Source: Capnocytophaga felis (GTDB lineage Bacteria; Bacteroidota; Bacteroidia; Flavobacteriales; Flavobacteriaceae). Taken from it: a stretch of 64,000 bases of DNA. The notes beneath the pieces are model-generated. The model did no database searches. It was not told where the DNA came from and saw nothing but the letters and a program-made list of their open reading frames with translations. Of the stretch, positions 53,589 through 63,296 are shown piece after piece. The stretch covers positions 233,906-297,905 of the forward strand of contig NZ_BLBC01000014.1 of NCBI RefSeq assembly GCF_009684755.1. The letters run 5' to 3'. Position numbers and translations under genes: made by a program. Within the stretch, counting starts at the first letter, position 1, and every line of letters starts with the position of its first letter.

Positions 53589-54942
53589 ATGAACAACGCT
53601 GTGAATTTTTTGCAAGAAGGAAGTATGATGAAAGCTCTGACAAAATTGGGGATACCTATTGTCATTGCAATGCTGGTGATAGCAATATACAATGTGGTGG
53701 ACACTTTTTGGGTTGCACGTTTGGGAACTCTTCCCGTTGCCGCTGTATCGGTCGTTTTCCCTCTGTCGCTGTTGTTTCTCGGGATAGGTTTGATGTTCGG
53801 TGTCGGAGGCGGAGTGTATATATCCCGCTTGTTGGGGGCGAAGCTGATTGTCAAAGCAGGTTAGATCGCTTCCGTATCGTTGATCACCTCTATGATTTTA
53901 GCTGCTCTCATTGCCCTTGTATGCAATGCGTTCCTGCCAGACATCCTGCTTTTCATGGGGGCAAACGAGGAGATGATAAACTTAGCAGAAGCATACGGAA
54001 GACTCTTCATCATCAGTTGTGTCATAGGAACATTGAATGTATCAATGTCCAATATCATTGTTTCACAAGGTGCATCGAAAACATCCGCAACGGCAATGAT
54101 TATTGGCTCTGTCGTCAATGTAGCATTAGACCCCTTGTTTATCTACACTTTCAATTGGGGCGTGGAAGGTGCGGCATAGGCCCATTCTTTCAAGAATCAT
54201 TACGACAGCCATTTATATTCGCTTCTTCCTTACGAAAGCAGAGGCAAAAGTATCACTTGCCTTGTTCGTTCCCACGATAAGATTATACACAGATATCATA
54301 AAGATTGGTATCTCTATGCTCTTTTTACAGTTGCTACAAACTCTTTCTATCAGTTTGTTGCAGAGAGCCGCGGTGAAATATGGGGCAGAGGCAGTCGCGG
54401 CTGTAGGAATCGTCTTGAAAATCGTCACTTTGGGAACAAATGTGGTCTTCGGATTTGTCAAAGGACTCCAACCGATGGCAGGCTATAATTACGGAGCAGG
54501 CAATTTCCAACGATTAAAAGAAGCGGTGCACTGCTCTCTGATACTCACAACCTCATTTTGTGTACTTTGGAGCACTTTCATACTCATGTTTGCTTCTCAT
54601 GTTATCAGTTGTTTTGGAAAAGATGAAACAATGCAAGAAATTGCACGAATTGCCCTTCGAGCCAATACGATTATGTTTTTCACTTTCGGATTTCAATTTG
54701 TATATTCTACACTATATATGGCAATCGGAAGAGCAAGACAAAGCCTTTTGCTCAATATTGGACGGTAAGGTTTGTTTTTTATCCCTACCATATTGCTACT
54801 ACCATCGTATTGGGAACTGAACGGAGTACTCTATGCCCAGCCTGTCGCCGATGTCTTTGCAACCCTGATGACGCTGCTTTTTGCCGTCCGAATTCACAGG
54901 GAGATAGATCATCAATCACATCTCACGACAGAGAATATATAA
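53589..54942 (+). pseudogene. MATE family multidrug efflux pump, three in-frame stops and a frameshift
   Basis: Starts MNNAVNFLQEGSMMKALTKL and shows MATE segments such as YNVVDTFWVARLGTLPVAAVS. Breaks: TAG at 53862-53864 (KAG then IASVSLITS, same frame), TAG at 54177-54179 (GVEGAA then A), a one-base shift near 54185-54205 (the ITTAIYIRFFLTK part is in another frame), and TAA at 54766-54768 (NIGR then GLFFIPT). The final part ends at 54942. Each stop is one transition from Gln or Trp codons. About 450 codons in all, the normal MATE length, so nothing large is missing. Confidence 0.85.
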
Positions 54943-55560
54943 TGTTGAACTTAAAAGATATGATTATGCTAAGACTTATTCAAACAGAAGACTTTAGGAT
55001 AATGCTCTCTTCTTATTCTACAAAAGAACAGATACAAAAGGTGTCAGACAACTTTATATTGAAGGTTGTTGCTCTATGTGATACAGAAGAAGATACTGTC
55101 TCGTTGTTTCGTATCCTCCGCTATACTCGTTTTCGTTTACAAACCTTGCAAGAGAAGTACTTGATGGACGGAGAGGGGAAAAAATGTATTGGAGCTACTC
55201 TTTGTCATTGACACGGAGCTGGAATTGCTGAAGGTGCGAATGCAGGGGCTTCTTCCTGCTTTGCCCGTCAAGTCTGCCAAGAAACTCTGTTGGACAGGTA
55301 AGGTAACAGACTTAGTCGAACTCCTTTATGCCCTTGACACTTGCGACTGCATTAATAATGGAGAGATTGGCGTAGAAGAACTGGCAGATGCTCTTTCCGA
55401 AATCTTCGGAGTGGAGATAAAGAACTGCTACAACTTCTATATGAACATGAAGCGTTGCAAAGATGACAGTCGTACCTATTTCCTTGGTGAACTCCGTGAG
55501 AAACTCAATAAGCGTATGGTGGATAGCGACCTGAAAGGTGGCAAGTTCAAGAAACGATAA
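54942..55560 (+). pseudogene. RteC-like regulator, frameshifted in a G4A6 run
   Basis: ATG 54942 overlaps the pump's final stop. The first frame (MLNLKDMIMLRLIQTEDF to LMDGEGK) ends at 55211; the second frame carries LELLFVIDTELELLKVRMQ, then WTGKVTDLVELLYALDT and FGVEIKNCYNFYMNMK, the RteC domain. The switch falls in GGGGAAAAAA (55175-55184). RteC-type proteins activate excision genes in CTnDOT-like elements. A slip in such a run is reversible, so on/off switching is possible, but decay is more likely given the neighbours. Confidence 0.7.
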
Positions 55561-55577
55561 CTGCATTCAAATGGCTT

Positions 55578-55612
55578 AATCAGGCTTCCCTCTCATTTCG
55601 GGAAGCCTGATT
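55578..55612 (+). terminator. Terminator after the RteC-like gene
   Basis: Perfect 13-bp stem AATCAGGCTTCCC with GGGAAGCCTGATT, 9-base loop, T-rich tail. Confidence 0.85.
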
Positions 55613-55648
55613 TTCTTTCATTGAGGAATAACACTACACAATAAAAGG

Positions 55649-56064
55649 CTATCGCCGATGTTGCCATTTATCTTGGAATTCACGGGTTAATTGCACGATT
55701 TCCCCTCCGATTATTGCCAATTCAAGTGTGAGTTTCTCCAATTGGCGAGCATTGCAAAGGCTTTTTTGTCGGTAAAGTTGCTCTTCAAAGCGACAACTGT
55801 TTGGTTATAATTCACTCCCACACTGCGGAATTGCCCGTACAAAGTCGTCAGTTTCTGATAATAATCAAGCAGGGAACGATCCACTTTTATCACCCGGAAA
55901 GTCTCATTAAAGACCCTTGCCTTGATGAAAGCGGCTTTGTTTTGAAGCCCCGATTGCTCGAACAGCGTAAGGAAACGAGTAAATTCAGTGTCCGTAAATC
56001 GAACCATACAACAATGGCTGGCTCGTTCATTCTTGGGAGGTCGTCCCACATTTCTCTTTGTCAT
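55649..56064 (-). pseudogene. Mobilisation protein (relaxosome accessory type), frameshifted near its end
   Basis: ATG 56064 begins MTKRNVGRPPKNERASHCC, followed by VRFTDTEFTRFLTLFEQSG, the ribbon-helix-helix-like pattern of Bacteroides MobA/MobB-type accessory proteins that mark oriT for a relaxase. Near 55745-55755 the frame is lost; the remaining coding sequence (QLEKLTLELAIIGGEIVQL to KWQHRR, stop at 55649) continues in another frame. A missing C in GCC-CAA would explain it. No relaxase gene is left beside it. Confidence 0.7.
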
Positions 56065-56240
56065 TACTTTGGATTTTAATAGTTTGTAATTCTCTCTTCT
56101 GGAAATCGAACGTGCTAAACACAATTGAAATCCATCAGAGAGCGTTCACGATAAAATAGCCAATCAAGACAACGAAAACTTCTATCCAAGAACACCGACT
56201 TTGGAGGTGTTCCACCCTCTGCAAGAGCAAGGGTTTTGAG

Positions 56241-56318
56241 TTACCGAAATAATTTCGGGTAACGCAAGACATACCTTGCTATTTGCTCCGACGCAAATAA
56301 ATCCGCCTCGAAAGGCGG
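56241..56318. other. Stem-loop cluster upstream of the mobilisation gene, possible oriT
   Basis: Three hairpins in 80 bases: TTACCGAAAT/AATTTCGGGTAA (56241-56262), ATTTGC-TCCGAC-GCAAAT (56281-56298) and CCGCCT-CGAA-AGGCGG (56303-56318). Position right upstream of a Mob gene and between oppositely oriented transfer genes is where oriT lies in related elements. No nick site can be named. 56319-56828 is non-coding or decayed beyond recognition. Confidence 0.4.
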
Positions 56319-56828
56319 TGCTTTATCTTCTCGAAATGTATGTTTCAAAGCCATGAAATACCGGCTTATCGCTTGCTGCAAAGTTACGACCTCTTGTCCC
56401 CAAAGCCATTAAGAGAGACGAAGCCACAAATAACCAAATCGAAGCCACAAGTACGCACTAAAGGAAATCACACTGATTATAGCATCACCGAGCTATATAT
56501 TTGCACTGTCGAATATGTCGGTAATGGTATGTGTCTTCGATAATATCACGTTTCGATGAGCGATATGAGCGAGGGGTATATCAAAGAGTATATCCTTGGT
56601 TCTTTCATTTGAATGTGGGAATGTGCGAAAGCAGATACAATCGAACGATTGTATTGATGGACACTAATCAATATCTCCACAGAAAGGGTATGAACGAAAG
56701 GATGTAGCCCTACCAGTATAAGCTGATTATCGGGCATATCTTCGATAGCAGATGTATTCATCTTCATTGGTAAATATATCGGCAACGAAATGAACAGTGA
56801 ATTGTATAACAATAAAAAATAAGGAAGT

Positions 56829-57257
56829 ATGACAGAGAATCAAAACGGCAAGGTAGATCCCGTTGCCATCCGAGAACTTATTTCACAGGGTATTCCCATG
56901 AAAAGAAAAGAGAGTGAGATAAAACGCTCTCAATCAGAAGAGCAGTGTGTTGAATCGGAAAGTCCAAATGACGTGCCAATGTCAAAGGATTTTTCAAGAG
57001 TCCCAAGAAGAGAAAGTCGAAAGTCCGACAAAGGCGATTATGAGTCGCTTTTCATCTGTCGCAACACTTTGAAAAATCGCAAGACCATCTACATTGCCAA
57101 AGAATTGCAGGACACATTGGCGGAGATAGTCATGTCTATGAGGAATAGAGATATGACCATCGGTATCTATGTCGAGAACATCATCCTTCATCATCTTGAG
57201 ACCTACAAAGATGAAATCAACAGATTGGCTGAAATGAAATTCAAGAAGCTGTTGTAA
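56829..57257 (+). CDS. DUF3408 protein (TraB-like of Bacteroides conjugative elements)
   Basis: A 142-residue hydrophilic protein: disordered, charged first half (MKRKESEIKRSQSEEQCVES), then a folded segment YESLFICRNTLKNRKTIYIA and VENIILHHLETYKDEINRL. This is the DUF3408 pattern, encoded near the start of the tra region of CTnDOT-like elements next to a ParA-like gene. No ParA gene remains here and the next tra genes are missing; the lysozyme fragment starts 23 bases further on, so a large deletion is probable. Confidence 0.75.
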   Translation: MTENQNGKVDPVAIRELISQGIPMKRKESEIKRSQSEEQCVESESPNDVPMSKDFSRVPRRESRKSDKGDYESLFICRNTLKNRKTIYIAKELQDTLAEIVMSMRNRDMTIGIYVENIILHHLETYKDEINRLAEMKFKKLL

Positions 57258-57279
57258 TTCCCTATCTTCAGATGTTTTA

Positions 57280-57655
57280 AGTGGAACTGTTCTGCTGCTT
57301 ACCGTCCTGTCCTACAATGTCGGGACGGGCAGGTTGCTGGGATACGGCAAGCATCCCAAGAGCCGACTGCTACGGCAGGGCAACCGCATCAAAATGTAAG
57401 CACTTGATTATCAATCATAGTTTTGAGTACATTCTTTATCTTTGAGTATAATCTCCGAAATGCAATCATTTGAAAATTAGCAACTTGTATTTTCTCGAAA
57501 TTTTTGATGCGGTTGCTCTGCTGCTACGGAAGATAGAGTCCGGCGATAGGAATTTCTACCGTAAATTTGTCTCTTTTTGCCGATACAAAGGCAAGGTATT
57601 ACGAGGACTCGTCAAACGGCGAAAGGTGGAGTTTGCCCTGTTTTATATGCCTTGA
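57280..57655 (+). pseudogene. C-terminal fragment of an element lysozyme, split by a MITE-like insert
   Basis: Removing 57376-57529 (insert plus one copy of the target repeat) leaves one open frame: LLLTVLSYNVGTGRLLGYG, HPKSRLLRKIESGDRNFYRK, FVSFCRYKGKVLRGLV and the end VEFALFYMP. This matches phage-type (RrrD-like) lysozymes found in Bacteroides conjugative elements, where they open the wall for the transfer machinery. The catalytic N-terminal half is absent, so the gene was already truncated. Confidence 0.7.
57376..57520. mobile_element. 145-bp MITE-like element with 19-bp inverted ends and 9-bp target duplication
   Basis: Left end CAGGGCAACCGCATCAAAA (57376-57394) and right end TTTTGATGCGGTTGCTCTG (57502-57520) are inverted copies with one mismatch. 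CTGCTACGG stands directly outside both ends (57367-57375 and 57521-57529). There is no coding capacity, so it must be moved by a transposase in trans. Its family is not identified; a 9-bp duplication fits several IS families. Confidence 0.85.
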
Positions 57656-57661
57656 TTATCA

Positions 57662-57705
57662 AAAACGCCTCTTGCTACATTTTTATGCTCCGCAAGGGGC
57701 GTTTT
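57662..57705 (+). terminator. Terminator after the lysozyme fragment
   Basis: AAAACGCCTCTTGC pairs with GCAAGGGGCGTTTT (one wobble), 16-base loop, C/T tail. From here to 58051 nothing else is visible. Confidence 0.75.
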
Positions 57706-58051
57706 CTTTCCATTTTCTTCGTCTTTCTCATTATGTGTGAGTAACTTTGCAGAATAAGCTATAATTTGAATGTATAAGCCGAAAATTAATACTTGAAAGG
57801 TCTTATAAAAAAGTGAAAACTTTCGGTAAAGAACTTCCTTTTTGTACTGAAAAAGAAGAGGAATCAAAAGAAGAATGACTATATGTTTCAGTAAGAGAAT
57901 AAGCATTTCAAATTCCACAAAGCAGGACTGAATTTACTATCCCTATAGGGTAAAACATAGTTTGATGAAGCTGTGATGTGTTTCTAAAATCAAACTGCTC
58001 TAATGGCTTCTATGAACAATTATTTGATGTTGTTTATTGGGGAATTCAAAG

Positions 58052-61000
58052 ATGACAGCTAGGTATAAGAAAATACATATGTTAAAATTCCAAAATAAGA
58101 TGGCTATATATAATAAAGGAGAGCTGACAGGAATTGTTGGATACAAACAATTGTACCCAAATGGAGAAATGTATCCTCTCGAAAAACTCCTTGCTGGATT
58201 ACCGCGTATTTGGGCTATCAGGTTAGTTTCAAATATGCAGAATAAGTTGGTTGGTAAACCTTTCTATAATCCTGATTTCAGAGATGAGAAAACGACTCAG
58301 ATTGATGTGTCGAGATTCTTCTTTGGTCCTAATAATTTAGACCAGTTACTTGGTGCAATCCATAGGTATAAAGCCTATTTCGCACTGGAGACAGAAAGAA
58401 AGCAACAACCGATGGAATATGCAACTGGCAGCGAGACACCGCTACTTTTGCTGAAATACATCATGGCTATGCCAGAAAGTGATGGTTCTGATAACATTGC
58501 GCAATTAGAGAAAAATTTATACATTGCTTTTTTGATAGCCAATGAAATTACCCTTAACAGAAATCAAGGGTAATCACCATACAAACAAGAGAATGATTTA
58601 GAATTGTATTTAGCCTGTCTTTTGATGTCGAGGTTTGCGTATAATGACTTTATAAATCAGGAATCAGATATTAATGAATTGGTTAGGAATCAGAATATCC
58701 GAACTGTTAAGTTCTTCAATTTTGTGTCCCAGCATCCTCAACTCAAAGACCTATATGATGAATTTCTAAAAGTATACGGTCTTACATCATGGAAATATTA
58801 TTTGAGAACATATTGGAGCATTTTAGCTTTAGCCAGAGATAAAACCGGTGTTATCAACTTTGAACGACTTAGGGATGAAGAAGAATTATTATCTGAGCAG
58901 ATAGTGGATAGAGATTCCATTGACATTCATGAAGTCATCCCCTTGGAAGATAATGTGGATTATCAAACTTTTAGAGAGAAACCATTTATTAAGATAGCAC
59001 CTCACGAATATGTCGTCATAGATGTTTCATTTATGATTTATAGGATGTTTGATGGGCTATATTTCATATTCAATGATTTGTGGAAATGTAAGTACCCTGA
59101 TAATATGCAGGGGTTTAATACAATCTTTACAACAGAGTTTTCGGAAAAGACTATATTGGTAAATTGCCTGAAAGAAGTAACTAACACACATGGATGATTT
59201 TCGCTTGCTGACGATGAATGTAGGAATGTAGTTCCCCAGAAGAAGTTGAGTTCTCCTCCAGATTTTTATATTCGAGACGGAAAGAATGTTATACTGTTTG
59301 AATGCAAGGATGTCAAAATACCCAAAGAGGTCAAGGCAGAAGGAACCATGCAGATACTCTTGAATGAAGTTGACAAAGACTTTGTGGCTATCTGGATACT
59401 AAGAAAAACAAATGACGTTATAAGGCTGTAGGACAGCTTATTAGGAATGCTAAGAGGATTTTGGAAGGAGAATTTGCTTGGGATAAGAACATAGATAGAG
59501 ATAGCAGAATATTCATGGTACTGGTATTAGCTGATGCAAGACAAGTAGATGCAGGCTGGAAAAACTACTTGCAGAGAAAGATGCGTGAAGAGTGCACTCG
59601 TCAGGGAATTGATTACGAGAGAATATGCCCGCTGATATTAATGGATCTAGGAACTCTTACCCTTTATAAGGGCAACTTTAAAAAGGACGGATTCCTAAAA
59701 TACTTTACTCGCTACTATAAGCAAACAACCTTTGATCTCGCGACAATTAATATTGGCGATATGATGACAAATGTTATGAATCAGACCATGTCATTCAGTA
59801 GGTATATGGCAGGTGAAAGACTTTTGGACGGTGAAGAGTTGAGAATAGATATAATGAGTGCAATAACCAAACAACCTGAACTATTGGGACATCACTCTTA
59901 TGTTACCAAGACAGTAGAATATACAGACTTGTTTAATGGACAAGTAGAAGATTTGGAGACATACCTTACAGGCATCAACAAACGATGGCTGATAGAAGGT
60001 GTAGTTCACATGATTAGTGTGGACTGTTTTGATAGCTTTTCAATGGAAGCGAAACATGGGCTTCTGGTTATGTTCCAAAACTATAGGGAAAGGTCTGAAG
60101 TCGAGCAACTATTTCGCCGATTGAAAGCACTAGAGGAAAAATTTAATAGTACCTGGCTGACATTGATTAATCATCGAGCACTTTATCGTCTATTAATAAA
60201 AGTATTGAGACTTCCCAATGAAAGAGAGGGTATAGGTGAAAGTTTTGAGGCATACGAAGCTTTGCTGAAAGCCATTTTGCTGGAGAACAGTATGGAGATG
60301 CAGCGTGAAAAGGAAATCTTGGTAAGGATAGATGGTGACACAGATATTCGAGATGCAAAGATTATTATGCAGCAAGATGTACTGAATATCGATCTATTTG
60401 GTGAGAATAAGAAGGAACTGGAAAAAGCACAGATTCTTAAGTTTGTGGCATTAACCAAATTTGGGAAGAACACAAAGAGGTGGGTGAAGCCATCAGAAGG
60501 GTTGTGAATAATTATGGATTCCAGAATGAGTTCAGTTATATATTGTTGGCGCAAATGCCTTTGGCTGTTTATCACGATAAAAAGAATTTTAAAGAAGGTC
60601 TATATTGTGTGCATCGCCAAGACTATAAACAAACTAATGCTTTACGATTATGGGATGAGTTTACTACATATATTGCAGATAAATGTATTGATATATGGGA
60701 TGTAAACAAGATGGATACAATCTTTGCCGAGCAGGAGTTGCTAGATAATACCTGTTTCAGAAAGTATCCTGTGCTGAAGATGTCCGAAGAAGAATACCTA
60801 ATAGTATCGCAACCGTACTATACGCATTTATTGTTCGATGGCTTTTGGTGGAGTGTAAAAGAAGAATTAAAACTGGTCTATTCTGAAAAAACCATTATGA
60901 ACTTGTTAACAAAAGATTTCTCGGAGGAGAAATTGTTCTATGAGTTGGTGAAACTTATGATAGGCGACAAGCGTATTCAAATCTACAATAAGCATTGTTT

Positions 61001-61344
61001 TGCGGCGCAACAATCAGCACCTGATATTGCTATCAAAACACGACATCATTTGTTTATGTTTGAATATAAAGACATGAGGGTTCATAGAAAAATCGCAGAT
61101 GGAGGTGATATGAATCAGATGATGGATTTTGTGGTCGTATAAGGACTTTCGGAAATTCCATAATCTTCTGTATGGTTACCAAACTTATATAAGAAAAGGA
61201 CGAGACATTGTAACACGATGTAATTCCTTTCGGTATTATGTGATGAATAAATGGGAATTGGAGATGACCGAGAAAGACAAAAAGAAGTTTGGACATGCTT
61301 ATAAGGAAGTGATTAAAGTTATGTTTGGAATGAAAAATATATAA
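58052..61344 (+). pseudogene. Long unrecognised gene (or gene pair) with two PD-(D/E)XK-like domains, heavily broken
   Basis: From ATG 58052 (MTARYKKIHMLKFQNKM) about 1,097 codons can be followed. Breaks: TAA 58571-58573 and TGA 59195-59197 (frame unchanged), one-base shifts near 59410-59440, 60440-60460 and 61115-61140. Two halves look alike: FREKPFIKIAPHEYVVI ... RMFDGLYF ... FSEKTILV then SPPDFYI ... VILFECKD in the first, and FRKYPVLKMSEEEYLIV ... LLFDGFWW ... YSEKTIMN then SAPDIAI ... LFMFEYKD in the second. Asp plus Glu-x-Lys in each suggests two PD-(D/E)XK nuclease domains. It may be one protein or two fused neighbours. No family recognised; a defence role is likely from context, not shown. 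Confidence 0.6.
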
Positions 61345-61508
61345 AATGAATGAGATGATTCTGAGCAGGCACATAGAACTCCTTAATCTTTTCAATGGGA
61401 AGGACTTTTGGAGATACATAAAAATATCGTGACTCTAGATATGAGAGATAATATTGATTTCATAGATATGAAACATAAAGAATAGTTAAATGGAGGAATT
61501 AGCTTTTT

Positions 61509-61547
61509 GTTACTTTTGAGTCGTCTCAACTCACTGTCAAAAGTAAC
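61509..61547. repeat. 11-bp inverted repeat near the right end of the inner element
   Basis: GTTACTTTTGA (61509-61519) and TCAAAAGTAAC (61537-61547), perfect, 17-base spacer. Non-coding DNA of the element's right end surrounds it (61345-62324), where no gene could be supported. Could be an excision-factor site or terminator. Confidence 0.5.
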
Positions 61548-62054
61548 GAGGTGCTTTTCATTGGGGGACTTTTGCTCCTCTCTTTGTCCGCCCAGAGCTC
61601 ACGAAAGAAAGGAGCAGTCGACAAATCTGCCGACCGCTTTACTCCGTCTGTTCTTCTTGAACGGTTATCTGTCCCGTCCTTACTTCGGAAAAAATCATCT
61701 TGTCTGATTTTATGCAGATTCCAGAGGTGAGGGAGTTTGAGTTTCAACTTTTCTTTTTCCCTGCTTCTCGCATATCCAACATTTTTTATGCGTCTTTCCG
61801 TCGGGTCGGTCGTTTTCGTTTCAGTGGCGTAAAAAGGTTGGGCTTAGGACAAACAAGGTTTTACGGCGAGAATACTACCTGCAATGAAATGGAAGTGTGG
61901 AGATTGTCGTCTAAACGGCTTGCCGCCCCGACCTTTTTTGTCCGTAAAAGCCCGGAACTACCTTTGCCGCTGACAACAAACAACCGATCCCGACATGATA
62001 TATGGGCATAAGTGGAGGATGTGCAGACAGAGAAACTAGGCGAAAACAGAAAAC

Positions 62055-62072
62055 GCAGTCTCCGGAGACTGC
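62055..62072 (+). terminator. Terminator-like palindrome in the right end
   Basis: GCAGTCTCCGGAGACTGC, perfect 9-bp arms, flanked by AAAA and TTTTT. No gene in front of it is recognised. Confidence 0.6.
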
Positions 62073-62324
62073 TTTTTATCATAAGAATAGAATACCCGGA
62101 AAACAAAAAGCAGCCCCAATGGACAGCTTTACGAAAATAACTCAGAGAAAATTCTTTTTTCTCACGATATACTCTTATCTTTGCAACTTACAAAGTGGTT
62201 CTTTAAAATGGCAAAATGAGGTAGAGTGTAGAAGCTCACTGGTTTCCTTATCGTTACCATCCCTTATTGATAATCAAACTAATCTACTGGTTATTTGACA
62301 TTTACGAATTTCTCTATGCTTTGC

Positions 62325-63296
62325 CATGTGAAATGTTATATGTTTATCAATTCCTGCATCTTTTATCCACTTGTGTAATATCTTATTGTGATGTGCACTA
62401 TATATCAGATTTTCAAATACTTTATCATTATCTTTTTTTCGTTTACCAATAATTTTTACAGCCTCTTCACTAATCGGTAAATTCTCTACACTTTTCGTCT
62501 TCTTTTGTATATATTTCAAATACCAAATACCATTTTCATTAACTACATTCTTCCAAGTCAAATTCTCAATATCTGAAAAACGTAGCCCTGTCAGGCAACT
62601 AAACAGAAACGCATCTTTCAAAACAGGATACAAACACTCTGTAACGACCAATTTTTTTATTTCTTCCAAAGTCAAATATTGTCTGTTCGTTTCCTTTTCT
62701 TTTATCAATTTCACTCTAACAAACGGATTTTCATATATCAATTTATCTCTGTGAGCTTCTTTAAAACACGCATTTAATTTATTGAAGTACGACAAAGCTG
62801 TATTTTGTTGCAACTTCACTCCTCCTCTTCCGATGTTTTCTTTCAAAAGATAATTTTTAAATCTTTCCAAGAAAGTCTCATCTACCTTTGAAATCAAAAT
62901 CTCTTTTGAATTACAGAAGTTTTTTAAATGTTGATATGCACAATGCCAAACATTACAATTCGATGTAGAATCATATTTTTTCTCTGTTATTTTAAGAAAA
63001 TATTCAAGAAGCCCTACCTTTTCGTTAAACCTATCAAAAAATCCGTGTTTATTCCTTTGATACTCCAAACTTCTTTCAGAGCGTATTGCTTCAGCTAACA
63101 ACATTGTCTCTTTGTTATGTTCTTTCTCAACAAAATTTCGTGGTTTATCATAAATGTACAATTTCAGAAACTCATACCTTTTAACTTTAGTTTCATTATC
63201 ATAGTACACCAAGTAAAGACTATTTTTTCTTACCTTTCCTTGTCCTTCTCTTGTTTTACTTAGTTGTCCCTTACGAACTCTTAAATATACTTTCAT
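62325..63296 (-). pseudogene. N-terminal piece of the split outer tyrosine integrase
   Basis: ATG 63296 starts MKVYLRVRKGQLSKTREGQG, then DNKEHNKETMLL-type arm/core domain, FSCLTGLRFSDIENL with the first catalytic Arg (unlike the two inner integrases), and ITFHM at 62325, where the inner element begins. Read onward into the element it goes AKHREIRKCQ to a stop at 62274, losing the HxxR arginine and the tyrosine. The 324 codons before the break join exactly in frame with 43271. The original recombinase was of the ordinary Bacteroidetes phage/element type. Confidence 0.85.

Larger units (their letters stand above)
43272..62324. mobile_element. Inner element: decayed CTnDOT-like integrative element, about 19 kb
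   Basis: Bounded by the split integrase. Left end begins GCAATGGAAAATAC (43272), right end finishes CTATGCTTTGC (62324); the TTTGC beside the crossover is like the ends of CTnDOT-type elements. Contents: two tandem IntDOT-type integrases at the left, a defence block, AraC/MATE, RteC-like regulator, Mob protein and a stem-loop region, DUF3408, lysozyme fragment, a broken nuclease gene. Most tra genes are missing and many remaining genes are broken, so self-transfer is not possible; movement in trans might be. The exact edge is ambiguous by about 3 bases because HMGRH or HCGRH would both restore the integrase. Left end 43272-43536 holds no intact gene. Confidence 0.75.

Noticed and set aside
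57643..57918. Minus-strand 91-codon frame with hydrophobic start
   Set aside because: It runs through a strong terminator hairpin and the lysozyme end; composition looks like chance AT-rich DNA.
62177..62186. TTATCTTTGC as a right attachment site
   Set aside because: One mismatch to the att core and inside the element; equally a -7 box without a downstream gene. The junction at 62324 fits better.
43107..63296. The two integrase pieces as remnants of two different genes
   Set aside because: Considered because both sides carry FHxxxH-like residues, but the exact in-frame joining, normal total length and equal orientation favour one split gene.
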